From the NCBI GenBank assembly GCA_017441385.1, contig JAFRXY010000081.1, forward strand, positions 117,835-181,834: a stretch of 64,000 nucleotides of DNA, read 5' to 3'. Shown one piece after another: positions 18,294-26,749 of the stretch (the stretch's first letter is position 1; each line of letters opens with the position of its first letter). The notes under the pieces were generated by a model. It was not told the DNA's origin and ran no database searches. It was given only the letters and a program-made list of their open reading frames with translations. Made by a program: the position numbers and the translations under genes. The stretch is from Clostridia bacterium. GTDB taxonomy: Bacteria; Bacillota; Clostridia; Oscillospirales; Acutalibacteraceae.

Positions 18294-18818
18294 TTATCTG
18301 TATTTCTGGGGAGCGGGGTATTCCACTCCGAACGTCTCGACGGTGACCTTCTTCATGACTTGCTCCTCATAGGGGCGGTCGTTGTGGTCGGTTTCGGTCT
18401 CGGCAATGGCGTTCACCACGTTCATGCCCTCGGTCACCTTGCCGAAGGCGGCGTACTGACCGTCGAGGTAGGGTGCGGGCGCGTGCATGATAAAGAACTG
18501 GGAACCGGCGGTGTTGGGCAGGTTGGTTCTCGCCATGGAGAGAACGCCGGGGGTGTGTCTGAGATTGTTCTCAAAGCCGTTGCGGTTGAATTCACCCTTG
18601 ATAGTGTAGCCGGGGCCGCCCATGCCGGTGCCGTCCGGACAGCCGCCCTGAATCATGAAGCCGCTGATGACACGGTGGAAAATCAGTCCGTCATAGAAGC
18701 CCTTCTGCACAAGGCTGATGAAATTATTGACGGTATTAGGCGCGTTGTCCGGGTAAAGCTCGGCCTTGATGACGCCGCCGTTGGCCATTTCGATGGTGAC
18801 GATGGGATTCTTTCTCAT
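18294..18818 (-). CDS. Cyclophilin-type peptidyl-prolyl isomerase, cytoplasmic
   Basis: 174 residues from the ATG at 18818 (AAGGAAGG, 10-base spacing); the longer frame upstream is not family sequence. It catalyses cis-trans isomerisation of X-Pro bonds. Hallmarks: GLIFHRVISGFMIQGG, the active-site arginine in FHRV, and SQFFIMHAPAPYLDGQYAAFGKV. No signal peptide or membrane segment, so it acts in the cytoplasm, unlike the second cyclophilin at 42075. It precedes the ABC exporter operon by 34 bases on the same strand and may be cotranscribed with it. Confidence 0.93.
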   Translation of the reverse strand: MRKNPIVTIEMANGGVIKAELYPDNAPNTVNNFISLVQKGFYDGLIFHRVISGFMIQGGCPDGTGMGGPGYTIKGEFNRNGFENNLRHTPGVLSMARTNLPNTAGSQFFIMHAPAPYLDGQYAAFGKVTEGMNVVNAIAETETDHNDRPYEEQVMKKVTVETFGVEYPAPQKYR

Positions 18819-18934
18819 TGTAATAATCCTTCCTTTGAATAAGATAGATGTGCTGCTCACAGATTTTGGAACAGATACGAATATTCTACCACAAAATAAA
18901 AATTGTTTATGTACGATATATGAATTTTACCGCA

Positions 18935-18977
18935 AAAATTGCCCGTTCTGTAACGGTTTCACGCAACGGAACGGGCA
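18935..18977 (-). terminator. Terminator of CPBP gene
   Basis: TGCCCGTTC (18940-18948) pairs with GAACGGGCA (18969-18977); the minus-strand transcript then reads ATTTTTG. It lies downstream of the CPBP protease gene and of element 2. Confidence 0.7.
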
Positions 18978-19003
18978 GGATAAAAAGTGTGAAGTGAAAA
19001 TAT

Positions 19004-19096
19004 AGGGATACGCTGAATAAAGGCGTAGCCGTCGATTCCGCGCCGCGAGGATATGCCTTTGAGCGCTGGCAGAATCGACTTATTCAGCGTATCCCT
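19004..19096. repeat. 93-bp long inverted-repeat (MITE-like) element 2
   Basis: Perfect 17-bp ends, AGGGATACGCTGAATAA at 19004 and its complement at 19080, enclose a nested repeat (GTCGATTC/GAATCGAC). It is non-coding and lies between the CPBP stop codon and its terminator, the same placement as element 1 relative to its gene. The end sequence looks like an insertion-sequence terminus. No target duplication is evident. Confidence 0.6.
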
Positions 19097-19121
19097 GGTT
19101 TCCTACGTTTGATTCCAGTCT

Positions 19122-20066
19122 TCAGCATGCAGCTTCCACCGGTGTTTTCGGTTCTCTGGGTCTGAGCAGAAGGACAGCAATAATGGAAACCGTCAGCACG
19201 GTCGTAGTGGCAAGACCGCCCTCCATGCCGAATGCGCCGCCGTTGAGCAGTTCTTCTCCTTCCACACTGTTGAAGCGGAATACCGATGTACCGAAATTGC
19301 CCCCGCTGACGAGAATGCCGAAGAAATTGCCCTGCACGAAATTCCAGACGGAGTGAATGGCGCAGGCCATCCAGATGGAATTGAGCTTGAGTACCAGCAC
19401 CGACATGAAGATGCCGAACAGCATGAGATTCACAAAGGAAAGCAGGGTGATGCCGCTGTTGAACAGGTGCAGGCATCCGAACACCAGCGAATTGAAGAGC
19501 ATACCCGCGAAAGCGCCCCCCTTGCTGCCAAAGGAAGTCATCATGAAGCCTCTGCACACCGTTTCCTCACTGGCCCCCTGAATGAGGAATCCAAGGAACA
19601 TCGCTGCAAGCATGAGATACCTTCCTCCCAGCACATAGCCGCCGAAGGTCATTGCGCCGGAAGCGACGCAGAGTCCCACGCAGCCGGAGAACATGGCGAA
19701 GGCAATCACCATGCCGAGCAGGTAATCGGTGACCGCGTGCTCCTTCACAAAGCCCATGGAACGGAGACTGCGCTTCTCGGCGAATTTCACGTAAGGCAGC
19801 AGAACGGCGATCGGAACAACGGTCGCGAGCAGCTGTACAACGGTATTGACATCGGCCGGCAAGTTCGATCCGTTTTCGAGGGAAAGGATGGCCGCAACCG
19901 TGAAGACCGGAATCATCACAACGGCTTCCCCCAGAATGGAGCCTATGCCCATTCCGAAAGCGGCCAGTCCGTTGAGAAAAATATTCCATTTGGCCTGTCT
20001 GCCTTCCGCGGCCTGTGCCAGAATCGCCGGCTTAGGGCTGAATGTCTTTTTGATATTGGCAAGCAT
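19122..20066 (-). CDS. CPBP family intramembrane metalloprotease
   Basis: 314 residues with about eight membrane helices. The CAAX/CPBP (Abi) active-site motifs are present in order: EETVCRGF (EExxxR), LVFGCLHLF (FxxxH) and HSVWNF (HxxxN). Members cleave within the membrane and are linked to prenyl-protein processing, bacteriocin self-immunity and membrane stress. AGGAGG precedes the ATG at 8-base spacing. No bacteriocin gene is visible nearby, so the substrate is unknown. Followed by element 2 and a terminator; probably monocistronic, 22 bases after the M48 gene on the same strand, so readthrough is possible. Confidence 0.88.
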   Translation of the reverse strand: MLANIKKTFSPKPAILAQAAEGRQAKWNIFLNGLAAFGMGIGSILGEAVVMIPVFTVAAILSLENGSNLPADVNTVVQLLATVVPIAVLLPYVKFAEKRSLRSMGFVKEHAVTDYLLGMVIAFAMFSGCVGLCVASGAMTFGGYVLGGRYLMLAAMFLGFLIQGASEETVCRGFMMTSFGSKGGAFAGMLFNSLVFGCLHLFNSGITLLSFVNLMLFGIFMSVLVLKLNSIWMACAIHSVWNFVQGNFFGILVSGGNFGTSVFRFNSVEGEELLNGGAFGMEGGLATTTVLTVSIIAVLLLRPREPKTPVEAAC

Positions 20067-20088
20067 GTTTCATTCCTCCTGCAATGAT

Positions 20089-21351
20089 TTAATAGAGTTT
20101 TCCGCTCTTGCGCTGCGGGTCAACCAGCGCAAGCACGCGCTTGGTCATCACCGGGTGGCTTGATACAAGGTTGTAGCAGAAGATGAAGAACCCATTTGTC
20201 TTGCTGGCATGAATAATATAGTCGTTCCTGTCCACCTGCTTGTAAAGGTGTTTTCCTGCCACGAGCGTCATCATAGCGTCCACGCCGTCGCTGCCGGAGA
20301 GAAGCTGGGCGAGTCGGTCGCAGCTGTATTCCCTTGCGCGGGAAGCGGTAGGCCCGAGAATCGGAATGGCCTGTGAGAACATCATGCCGTAATAATAATG
20401 CATGGTCGCGTGCTTGTAATAGATATGGGCAATCTCATGCGCGATAATAAACCGTATGGTGTCCATATCGTTGTATTCACGGTAGGCGACTTCCAGCAGG
20501 TCGGCGTAGACTTCTATGTACTGCCTGAACGGGATAAAGGACGAGAAAGCATTCAGTACGCCGTCCCCCTGTATCATATAGATTTTCGGAACACGCTTCA
20601 TTCCGAGCTTCTGGGCGTATTCCTCCACGATAGCGTATATTTCGGGATAGGTATTGGGAGAAATCTGTACGGACATACTGCGGTACTGAGCATAGGCATA
20701 GCTGACGACAAACGGAATGGCAATTATTGTGAAGATAATCGCGATCAAGTATTCTATGTTCTCAGGCATATCGTCGATTTTATCGTTCAGCGTTTCTTTC
20801 TCCTCGTCTTTTTCGCTGTCCGGTGCGCTGTCGGAGCTTTTGCTGTCGCCGTTTTCGCTGCTGTTCTGGGCTTCTTCCATCTCCGTGATATAGTAATCGG
20901 CGATTTCGTCGTAATACTTCTGATTTTCTTCAGCGGAATAGATGAAATAAGCGATAACAAATACAATGATGAGAATATTGAGTACAAACAGCCGGCGGTA
21001 CCAGCGTCTTTCCGCCTTGTGGCGGCATTGCTTCAATATGCGCTTGTCAATGGGCTGATAGACAGGCTTGCCGTCCGGCCCCTGCACCGGAGGCTGCGGA
21101 ACATACTGCTGCTGAATAAACTGCGGCTGGGGAACGAACTGTTGCTGGGGAACAAACTGCTGCTGAGGGACAAATTGCTGCTGGGGAATGTACGGCTGCT
21201 GCGGGACGAACTGCTGAGGCGGAACGTACTGCTGCTGGGGCGGAACGAACGGCTGCTGGGGCGGAACGAACGGCTGCTGAGCAGGCTGCTGCGAAATGTC
21301 CGCAGGGGCGGCATTGGCTGCCGTCTGCTGAGAGTTGAGATTGTTATCCAT
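20089..21351 (-). CDS. M48 family membrane metallopeptidase with Gln/Pro-rich N-terminus
   Basis: 420 residues from the ATG at 21351 (AAGGAG, 9-base spacing). Residues about 20-95 are a low-complexity repeat of QQFVPQ/QQPYIPQ units, likely cytoplasmic and disordered. Two membrane helices follow (about 125-148 and 195-215), then a zinc protease domain with the HEIAH motif and a downstream REYSCDRLA glutamate, typical of HtpX/M48 proteins. Such enzymes degrade or mature membrane proteins. The N-terminal repeat is not part of the family fold and resembles the Gln/Tyr-rich tracts of the zinc-ribbon proteins at 31930 and 32541. Confidence 0.88.
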   Translation of the reverse strand: MDNNLNSQQTAANAAPADISQQPAQQPFVPPQQPFVPPQQQYVPPQQFVPQQPYIPQQQFVPQQQFVPQQQFVPQPQFIQQQYVPQPPVQGPDGKPVYQPIDKRILKQCRHKAERRWYRRLFVLNILIIVFVIAYFIYSAEENQKYYDEIADYYITEMEEAQNSSENGDSKSSDSAPDSEKDEEKETLNDKIDDMPENIEYLIAIIFTIIAIPFVVSYAYAQYRSMSVQISPNTYPEIYAIVEEYAQKLGMKRVPKIYMIQGDGVLNAFSSFIPFRQYIEVYADLLEVAYREYNDMDTIRFIIAHEIAHIYYKHATMHYYYGMMFSQAIPILGPTASRAREYSCDRLAQLLSGSDGVDAMMTLVAGKHLYKQVDRNDYIIHASKTNGFFIFCYNLVSSHPVMTKRVLALVDPQRKSGKLY

Positions 21352-21485
21352 GAATTTATGCTCCTTCCTGTTCCGGCTTCCGGCAATGCGCCCTCCGGAA
21401 GCGCTATACAGATATTGTATCATAAAAATGTGATAAGAGCAACCGAAAAAGATTGCCTTTTCAAATATTTTGCCGGAAAAAAGGG

Positions 21486-22115
21486 TTATTCCTCGATTTC
21501 GCGTTGGCTGCGAAGCTCGTTTATCTTTCTGCTGTATTTGGGTACCGGAATCAGCAGCACCAAACTGCATAGAAGCTCGATGGCGGCACAGACAAACTCG
21601 ATGCAGGCAGATGTCAGATGAAATGCTTCATCGGGATACAGCCTGTATTCATGTATCATGGAGCATCCCCAACAAGCGCACAATACAAAGAAAGCCAATA
21701 GCAGCGCCCCAAGCGTGATATGATACCTGCGTCTGCCGGTGTACTCGCTGATCAGCGAGTCGATGTCGGTGTTGATCTCGAATTCACCCAGTTCGGCTTT
21801 CCGGACGGCGTAAATCCGTGTGCCTGCGTCGATGTTGGTTTCCGGAATGATTTCCGCGCCGGATTCAATCAGAATTTCTGAGAGCTGCTGTCTGCGTTGC
21901 TTGCCCGCCCTGTGTCCCTTTGGATCAATGCAGGTAGTGACCCGCGCTATGTATTCCCCCGGCCGACATTTTTCAAACTGGAACCACGCGCCGAGGATGA
22001 TTCTGACCGGCTTCCATCCCGCAGCGCACATTTCGTTGAGGAATGCCTCTTCGCGGTCAATGGTGGCATACAGACGAAACTTGGTGATATTATTTTTTTC
22101 CTTCTTCATGCTCAT
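21486..22115 (-). CDS. DUF2812 domain membrane protein
   Basis: 209 residues from ATG 22115, 6 bases after GGAAGG; the longer frame upstream lies inside the PadR gene. Residues 8-60 match the DUF2812 pattern (KFRLYATIDREEAFLNEMCAAGWKPV), followed by two membrane helices (about 135-157 and 170-192). DUF2812 proteins are characteristically encoded with a PadR regulator, as here (26-base overlap), and are probably membrane partners or targets of it. Third gene of the M28-PadR-DUF2812 operon. Molecular function is not known. Confidence 0.8.
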   Translation of the reverse strand: MSMKKEKNNITKFRLYATIDREEAFLNEMCAAGWKPVRIILGAWFQFEKCRPGEYIARVTTCIDPKGHRAGKQRRQQLSEILIESGAEIIPETNIDAGTRIYAVRKAELGEFEINTDIDSLISEYTGRRRYHITLGALLLAFFVLCACWGCSMIHEYRLYPDEAFHLTSACIEFVCAAIELLCSLVLLIPVPKYSRKINELRSQREIEE

Positions 22116-22443
22116 AAATGTCCTTCCCTGTCTGATGTTGCAAAAGCCTTCTTCCGTTGTCCAGCAGCTCCTGAAGGCGGTCAATCTCGTCCAGAACGGC
22201 GCGTTTGCCGGATTCTGTGATGATATATTCCTTCCTGCGCTCGCCGGTTTCCCCGCTTTCGACGATCCATCCCCGCGACAGAAGGGTATTGATCGCTCCA
22301 TAGAGTGTACCGGCTCCCAGCCTTACTCTGCCGCCGCTCAGTTTTTCGACGTTCTGAATCACTCCGTAGCCGTGGAGAGGTTCATAAAGGGAAATCAGTA
22401 TATAATATACGGCTTCGGTCAGAGCGCCTTTGCTTTCATTCAT
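22090..22443 (-). CDS. PadR family transcriptional regulator
   Basis: 117 residues from the ATG at 22443, 8 bases after GGAGG. The PadR winged helix is clear: LTEAVYYILISLYEPLHGYGVIQ, then RLGAGTLYGAINTLLSRGWI and RKEYIITESGKRAL-like wing. It is the short subfamily with a C-terminal dimerisation helix. It lies 37 bases downstream of the M28 peptidase gene and overlaps DUF2812, so one operon. The promoter of that operon contains ATATATC-N7-GATATAT between its -35 and -10 boxes, a likely site for this repressor. Confidence 0.92.
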   Translation of the reverse strand: MNESKGALTEAVYYILISLYEPLHGYGVIQNVEKLSGGRVRLGAGTLYGAINTLLSRGWIVESGETGERRKEYIITESGKRAVLDEIDRLQELLDNGRRLLQHQTGKDIYEHEEGKK

Positions 22444-22479
22444 CTTCAACACCTCCGGATGAAGCGATTGTCTTTTACA

Positions 22480-23424
22480 TTATATCCTGCCTTCACTGGC
22501 AAAGGCGAAGATATCATCTGCCAGCCTGTTGATCTGATCCACGTCGCAGATCTTGTCCTTGCCGGTGTGAATCAGCGGAAGGTAGAGCAGCCCCATGAGG
22601 GATTTCTTTGTATAGCTGACCATCACCGAATTTTTGAAATTAGCGTGGTCACTGAGGAAGATCATAGCGCTGCGTTTTTTGACCGGCTTCTGGCCGGCTT
22701 CCTCGAAAGCCTTCACAAGCGCGTCAATGATCTCTGTCTTCTTGGTCGAGGCGAATGTCAGAATGTCGCCGTATCCCACGCAGTCAAAATTGATGACCTT
22801 TGTGACGCTAAGGTCAATGCCGTTCTTCTTGCAGTGTTTGGCAAAGCCTCCCGAACCGAGCAGTCCCCATTCTTCGTTGTCAAAGAAAACAAAGCAGCAT
22901 TTTTTCTTCATTTCCCCGTCGGCGGCAACTTTTTCCGCCATCGCGAGCAGCGAAAGCACGCCGCTGGTGTTGTCGTTGCGGTTGTTCTTGTTTTTAATGA
23001 CCATGGAAACAATCATCACAAGGAGCACGGCCAGTAATCCAAGCTCGCCGAGAATAAAGGCAATATCATTTGAAAAATTGTCGGTCAAAAATGTATTGAC
23101 CATCGGAAGTCCTGCGCACACGCCTATCATGATGAGGATGAGAAAAACATTCGCTCCCGTCTGTCCCCACAGCCATGAGGAATGAAGCATCCAGCCGGTT
23201 CTGCCGGGGGTGTCATAATGGGCGGTAAACATGTATTCCGCGTGAGGATCTCCGACGAGAAGGTTGGTTCCCGAAGATTTGATTTCAGTAATCTCCTCAT
23301 CGGCATAGCCAAGTCTTTTCATCTCGGCTCTGAGCGTGTCTCTCAGCGCCGCTTTTTCCTTTGCGTTGAATCTGGTGGGATGTGATTCAAATATTTCCTG
23401 TGCTTTCTGGTTGGTAATTGCCAA
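22480..23424 (-). CDS. M28 family membrane zinc peptidase
   Basis: 314 residues starting at TTG 23424, 9 bases after AAAGGAG. The M28 metal ligands are all visible: TAHYDT, RNDNTSG, FFDNEEWGLLGS, FDCVGYGD and LIHTGKD. Between the first and second ligand motifs two membrane helices are inserted (about 88-110 and 122-146), so the catalytic domain is split around a hairpin anchor. Known M28 enzymes are aminopeptidases. It is the first gene of an operon with PadR and DUF2812 under a consensus promoter with operator-like palindromes. Substrate unknown. Confidence 0.85.
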   Translation of the reverse strand: MAITNQKAQEIFESHPTRFNAKEKAALRDTLRAEMKRLGYADEEITEIKSSGTNLLVGDPHAEYMFTAHYDTPGRTGWMLHSSWLWGQTGANVFLILIMIGVCAGLPMVNTFLTDNFSNDIAFILGELGLLAVLLVMIVSMVIKNKNNRNDNTSGVLSLLAMAEKVAADGEMKKKCCFVFFDNEEWGLLGSGGFAKHCKKNGIDLSVTKVINFDCVGYGDILTFASTKKTEIIDALVKAFEEAGQKPVKKRSAMIFLSDHANFKNSVMVSYTKKSLMGLLYLPLIHTGKDKICDVDQINRLADDIFAFASEGRI

Positions 23425-23458
23425 TTGTATCGACTCCTTTTTTGAAAATAATTACACA

Positions 23459-23527
23459 ATCCGATAGCACGGTTTGCGATATATCGGATTACGTAATTAA
23501 TATATCACTATCCGATATATTTGTCAA
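23459..23527 (-). promoter_or_regulatory. Promoter and operator of M28-PadR-DUF2812 operon
   Basis: On the minus strand: TTGACA (23522-23527), 17-base spacer, TATATT (23499-23504). The spacer and -10 hold the palindrome ATATATC-N7-GATATAT. Downstream, CGATATATCG (23477-23486) is a second palindrome, and ATCCGATA recurs at 23459, 23482 (inverted) and 23510. The arrangement fits autoregulation by the PadR protein of the operon. Confidence 0.75.
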
Positions 23528-23620
23528 GTGGTTTGAGATTATTTTTTTAAAAAAATAAATAATAAAAAGCGGGAGAAGCATTTTTCGCAAAACACTTCTC
23601 CGGCCATGGAAAAAAAAATA

Positions 23621-24034
23621 TTACTTCGCGTCCGCCTTTGTTCTCTGCACCGTGCCGAAAGGGTGATGAGGCGGCGCGTAAACGGAAAACACCTTGAGCG
23701 GCGTATTGCCGATGTTGACGAGATTGTGCCATGTTCCCGCCGGAATGACCACCGCGCATCCCTCTGTCACCTTGCGGCGGCAGTTCATCTGATTCCTGCA
23801 GGTGCCGGTCACGGCAAGGGCGCAGCCGCTTTCTATATATATCAGCTGGTCGGTGTCGCAGTGAACCTCCGCGCCGATATCTCCCCCAACGGGAATGCAC
23901 ATGAGCGTCACCTGCAAACAGTCACCCGTCCAGAGTGCCGTCCTGTAATTCTGATTGCTTTTTGTGAGACGTTCCATATCGACCGCAACAGGTGAACCTC
24001 CCATGTCGATAGAACCGCATCTGTTCTCTTTCAT
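23621..24034 (-). CDS. Cupin domain protein
   Basis: 137 residues from the ATG at 24034, 7 bases after AGGAGG; the ATG two codons earlier is too close. A single cupin barrel is shown by GGDIGAEVHCDTDQLIYIESG (motif 1) and PAGTWHNLVNIGNTPLKVFSVY (motif 2), which supply His and Glu metal ligands. Small cupins of this type bind a metal and act as isomerases, sugar or polyketide enzymes, or sensors; the reaction cannot be inferred. Probably monocistronic. Confidence 0.85.
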   Translation of the reverse strand: MKENRCGSIDMGGSPVAVDMERLTKSNQNYRTALWTGDCLQVTLMCIPVGGDIGAEVHCDTDQLIYIESGCALAVTGTCRNQMNCRRKVTEGCAVVIPAGTWHNLVNIGNTPLKVFSVYAPPHHPFGTVQRTKADAK

Positions 24035-24119
24035 ATTCATACCTCCTGTCAGAAAGCAATTTCTGCGATCAAAGCTGTGCTTTCATTAACAGAATATGCG
24101 GAATATGAATAGAAGTGAA

Positions 24120-25595
24120 TCATTCAATGATAACACTCGCAAGTTCGTAGATGCCTTCCCTGATCTCATGGTCATTGGAAAGCCTGAGCGGCAGAACCTT
24201 CTTGGATGTTTCTTCCGCGGGATTCACAAATCTCACCTGAACGGAATATTCGCCCGCTTTGAGATCATCCGGAATGAAGAAGACCGATTCCGCGGTTTCA
24301 TCCGGCAGCAGCGCTGAGAGCAGGAATTCTTCGTCAGTGTATGTATAGACAATACTGCCTTCTGGGTCAACCATAAGGTATTCCGGCTTCCAGTCGTAAT
24401 AAAATGGCGCAACGCCGGCATTGCCGAATGAGGTGACGATCTTGGACGTGCAATTCTTTCCCGTTACCGAGTCGATATAGATATCATAGCCGAAGCTGCC
24501 GGCGACCTTGCGGAATTCCTTATACCCGTCGGTGTCGGCGTCCGGAATACCGCCGACTCCCACTCCCATCAGCCACGACATGTGAAACTGATGAATGCAG
24601 TAGTCCAGCGCTTCACGCTCGGTGCCGCTCCAGAGGGGTCCGAAGGGCTCAAGATACATCTGCATGGAAAGCTCTCCGCCGAACATCTGGGTCTGCCAGA
24701 TATCCCAGAGCGGGGGGTATTTTCCGCCGTCGCCGTTGATGAAATCATAGAATTGCTGGAGAGTACCGTAGGAATAATCCTGTTTTCTGAGCAGATTTTT
24801 CCATTCCCGGCTTCTGGTGTGGAAGTCGGAGGTGTTGAACATATAATTGTCGTCGTGATAACCGATGGGAAATTGATTGGCATATCCGAGGGAAGGATTT
24901 CTGCCCATCAGCTTGGTTTTTTTGAAGGAGGACACATACGTTTCAATAATTCTTCTGAGGTTTTCGTTGGTCATCTGGCATTTTCCGACGCGGCATTCCG
25001 ACATATTCCATTCTCCCCAAGAGCCGTAAAGTCCCATCTGAATGGTGGCAATCGTCGGGTGACCGTCGTATTTTCCGGCAAACTGCACGATGAAGTCGGT
25101 CATGCAGCCTATCAGTTTTTCACTGTTGAAATCAGGATATTCCAATACCCCGCTTTTCACGCTGTTGGAATAGATATCCCCGGCGCTTTTCAGTTCACTG
25201 TAAAGCTCCCCGGGCAGAAAAAGCCCCGTCTGCTCACTGTCGACGTGACCGGGATTGAGTATGTAAACCCGCAGGATGGCTGAGTTTCCTCTTTCGGCTA
25301 TTTTCGCGAGCTTTTTGTCAAGCTCCGCGCTATCCAGCTGCCCCTGTCCGTTCTCATACCTGTATATCTCATTGAATTTAATCCCGAGATACTCCATGGA
25401 GGAATTCTGATCAGCCTTGCCGTAAAAAGAAGCAAAGCCCTTCATGGGATTTGGAATGACCGCTTCGGTGCGGGTAAATTCATTCGTGTGAATTTCTACA
25501 TTGCGAAGCTGACAGGATACCGTGAGCAGCAGAACAACAGCAAGAAGGCCTGCCGTAAATACGCGGGCCGTTCTGTGAATGGCATTATTCTTCAT
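24120..25595 (-). CDS. DUF4832/DUF4874-type lipoprotein, glycosidase-like
   Basis: 491 residues from ATG 25595, overlapping the end of the HAD gene by 11 bases. A lipoprotein signal peptide ends at LLLTVSC (Cys about residue 28). The mature protein has NPMKGFASFYG near its start, then YIL-type strands, GLYGSWGEWN and VGVGGIPDADTDGY, features of the DUF4832 family, predicted TIM-barrel glycoside-hydrolase-like proteins, with a beta-sandwich C-terminus (about 370-491). It probably acts at the cell surface on an unknown glycan. Likely cotranscribed with the preceding HAD phosphatase. Confidence 0.75.
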   Translation of the reverse strand: MKNNAIHRTARVFTAGLLAVVLLLTVSCQLRNVEIHTNEFTRTEAVIPNPMKGFASFYGKADQNSSMEYLGIKFNEIYRYENGQGQLDSAELDKKLAKIAERGNSAILRVYILNPGHVDSEQTGLFLPGELYSELKSAGDIYSNSVKSGVLEYPDFNSEKLIGCMTDFIVQFAGKYDGHPTIATIQMGLYGSWGEWNMSECRVGKCQMTNENLRRIIETYVSSFKKTKLMGRNPSLGYANQFPIGYHDDNYMFNTSDFHTRSREWKNLLRKQDYSYGTLQQFYDFINGDGGKYPPLWDIWQTQMFGGELSMQMYLEPFGPLWSGTEREALDYCIHQFHMSWLMGVGVGGIPDADTDGYKEFRKVAGSFGYDIYIDSVTGKNCTSKIVTSFGNAGVAPFYYDWKPEYLMVDPEGSIVYTYTDEEFLLSALLPDETAESVFFIPDDLKAGEYSVQVRFVNPAEETSKKVLPLRLSNDHEIREGIYELASVIIE

Positions 25596-26250
25596 GCGTC
25601 TCACCTGTGACAATCATAAATATATCGTCGGGCGTGTGGGCAAGATGATCCGCGCCTTCCGCTTGCAGTTCGGCTTCGGAACGGAATCCCCAGCAGACGC
25701 CGCAGCTTGTCAGACCGGCGTTACGTGCCGTCTGCATATCCACGTTGCTGTCTCCGACGTAGAGCACTTGTTTTTTGGCAAGCCCCAGCTTGTCTGTCAC
25801 ATAATGACAGGAAGCCGGATCGGGTTTGACAGGAAAAGCCTGCGATTTGCCCAATATAATGTCGAATGTGTCATCGCCGAAATACTGTCTGACAATCACC
25901 CTGCTGATTTCGTGCGGCTTGTTGGAAAGCACGCAAAGCCGTATTCCCTTCGCTCTGAGTTTTGCAAGAAGATCGGGGATTCCCTCGTACGGCGCGGTTT
26001 TTATATCCTTGTGGTTGCTGTAGTAGGCGGTGAATTTCGCAAGGGAATCGTCCAGCTCCTCCTGCGGGGTTCCTTCGGGGTGAATGCGCTTCATCAGTAT
26101 GGCGACGCCGTTGCCGACGAATTTTCTGTATTGCGGGTTCGGAAATGTAGGAAAGCCCTTTTCCGCCAGCACGAAATTGCAGCTGTCGGCGAGGTCGTCC
26201 AATGTGTTGAGAAGAGTGCCGTCGAGGTCGAAAATGACCGCTTGGAACAT
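25585..26250 (-). CDS. HAD superfamily phosphatase, phosphoglycolate phosphatase-like
   Basis: 221 residues; AAGGAGG precedes the ATG by 9 bases. HAD motifs: I FDLDGTLLNT (catalytic D8, D10), II VLSNKP, III K in FPVKPDP, IV YVGDSNVDM. An alpha-helical C1 cap lies between motifs I and II, as in the Gph/PpaX group, which hydrolyses phosphoglycolate or pyrophosphate. The exact substrate is inference. It overlaps the DUF4832 gene downstream. Confidence 0.88.
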   Translation of the reverse strand: MFQAVIFDLDGTLLNTLDDLADSCNFVLAEKGFPTFPNPQYRKFVGNGVAILMKRIHPEGTPQEELDDSLAKFTAYYSNHKDIKTAPYEGIPDLLAKLRAKGIRLCVLSNKPHEISRVIVRQYFGDDTFDIILGKSQAFPVKPDPASCHYVTDKLGLAKKQVLYVGDSNVDMQTARNAGLTSCGVCWGFRSEAELQAEGADHLAHTPDDIFMIVTGETHEE

Positions 26251-26286
26251 TCGTTTCAGCCTCCTTAATGTATAATAGTATGAAAA

Positions 26287-26323
26287 AGCACGGCAGTTCC
26301 ATTGTCCATCGAAGAGCCGTGCT
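26287..26323 (-). terminator. Terminator of ilvA-ridA
   Basis: AGCACGGC pairs with GCCGTGCT (26287-26294, 26316-26323); the minus-strand transcript continues with five T. It is 25 bases after the ridA stop codon. Confidence 0.85.
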
Positions 26324-26347
26324 GACAGTTTATTCCTTCTTTAACAA

Positions 26348-26725
26348 TCACTCGCAGACCGCGATGATTTCCACTTCCGCCAGAACGTCCTTGGGAAGCT
26401 GGGCGGCCGCGACGCAGGAACGCGCCGGCTTGCTTGTGAAATACCTGCCGTAAATCTCATTGAACACGCCGAAGTCCGACATGTTCTTGAGGAAGCAGGT
26501 GGTCTTTACCACATTGTCAAATGAAAGCCCCGCCTCGGCGAGAATGGCCTGAATGTTCTTCATGATCTGCTCGGTCTGCCCCTCGATGGTGTCGGCTTCC
26601 ACCGCACCGCTGGCGGGATTGATGGCGATCTGTCCCGAAGCAAAGAGGAATCCTCCGGCGATCTTCGCCTGAGAATAGGGGCCGATGGCGTCGGGTGCGT
26701 TTTTGGTGTAAATTGTCTGTATCAT
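26348..26725 (-). CDS. ridA: RidA family reactive-enamine/imine deaminase
   Basis: 125 residues, typical family length. It hydrolyses 2-aminoacrylate and related imines released by pyridoxal-phosphate dehydratases. Conserved parts: NAPDAIGPYSQAKIAGGFLFASGQIA, the arginine in KPARSCVAAAQLPKDVLAEVEIIA that binds the carboxylate. AAGGAG lies 8 bases before the ATG. It follows ilvA by 24 bases; the threonine dehydratase produces exactly the reactive species that RidA removes, so the pair is a functional unit. Confidence 0.93.
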   Translation of the reverse strand: MIQTIYTKNAPDAIGPYSQAKIAGGFLFASGQIAINPASGAVEADTIEGQTEQIMKNIQAILAEAGLSFDNVVKTTCFLKNMSDFGVFNEIYGRYFTSKPARSCVAAAQLPKDVLAEVEIIAVCE

Positions 26726-26749
26726 GGTGAAATCTCCTTTATGAAAAAA

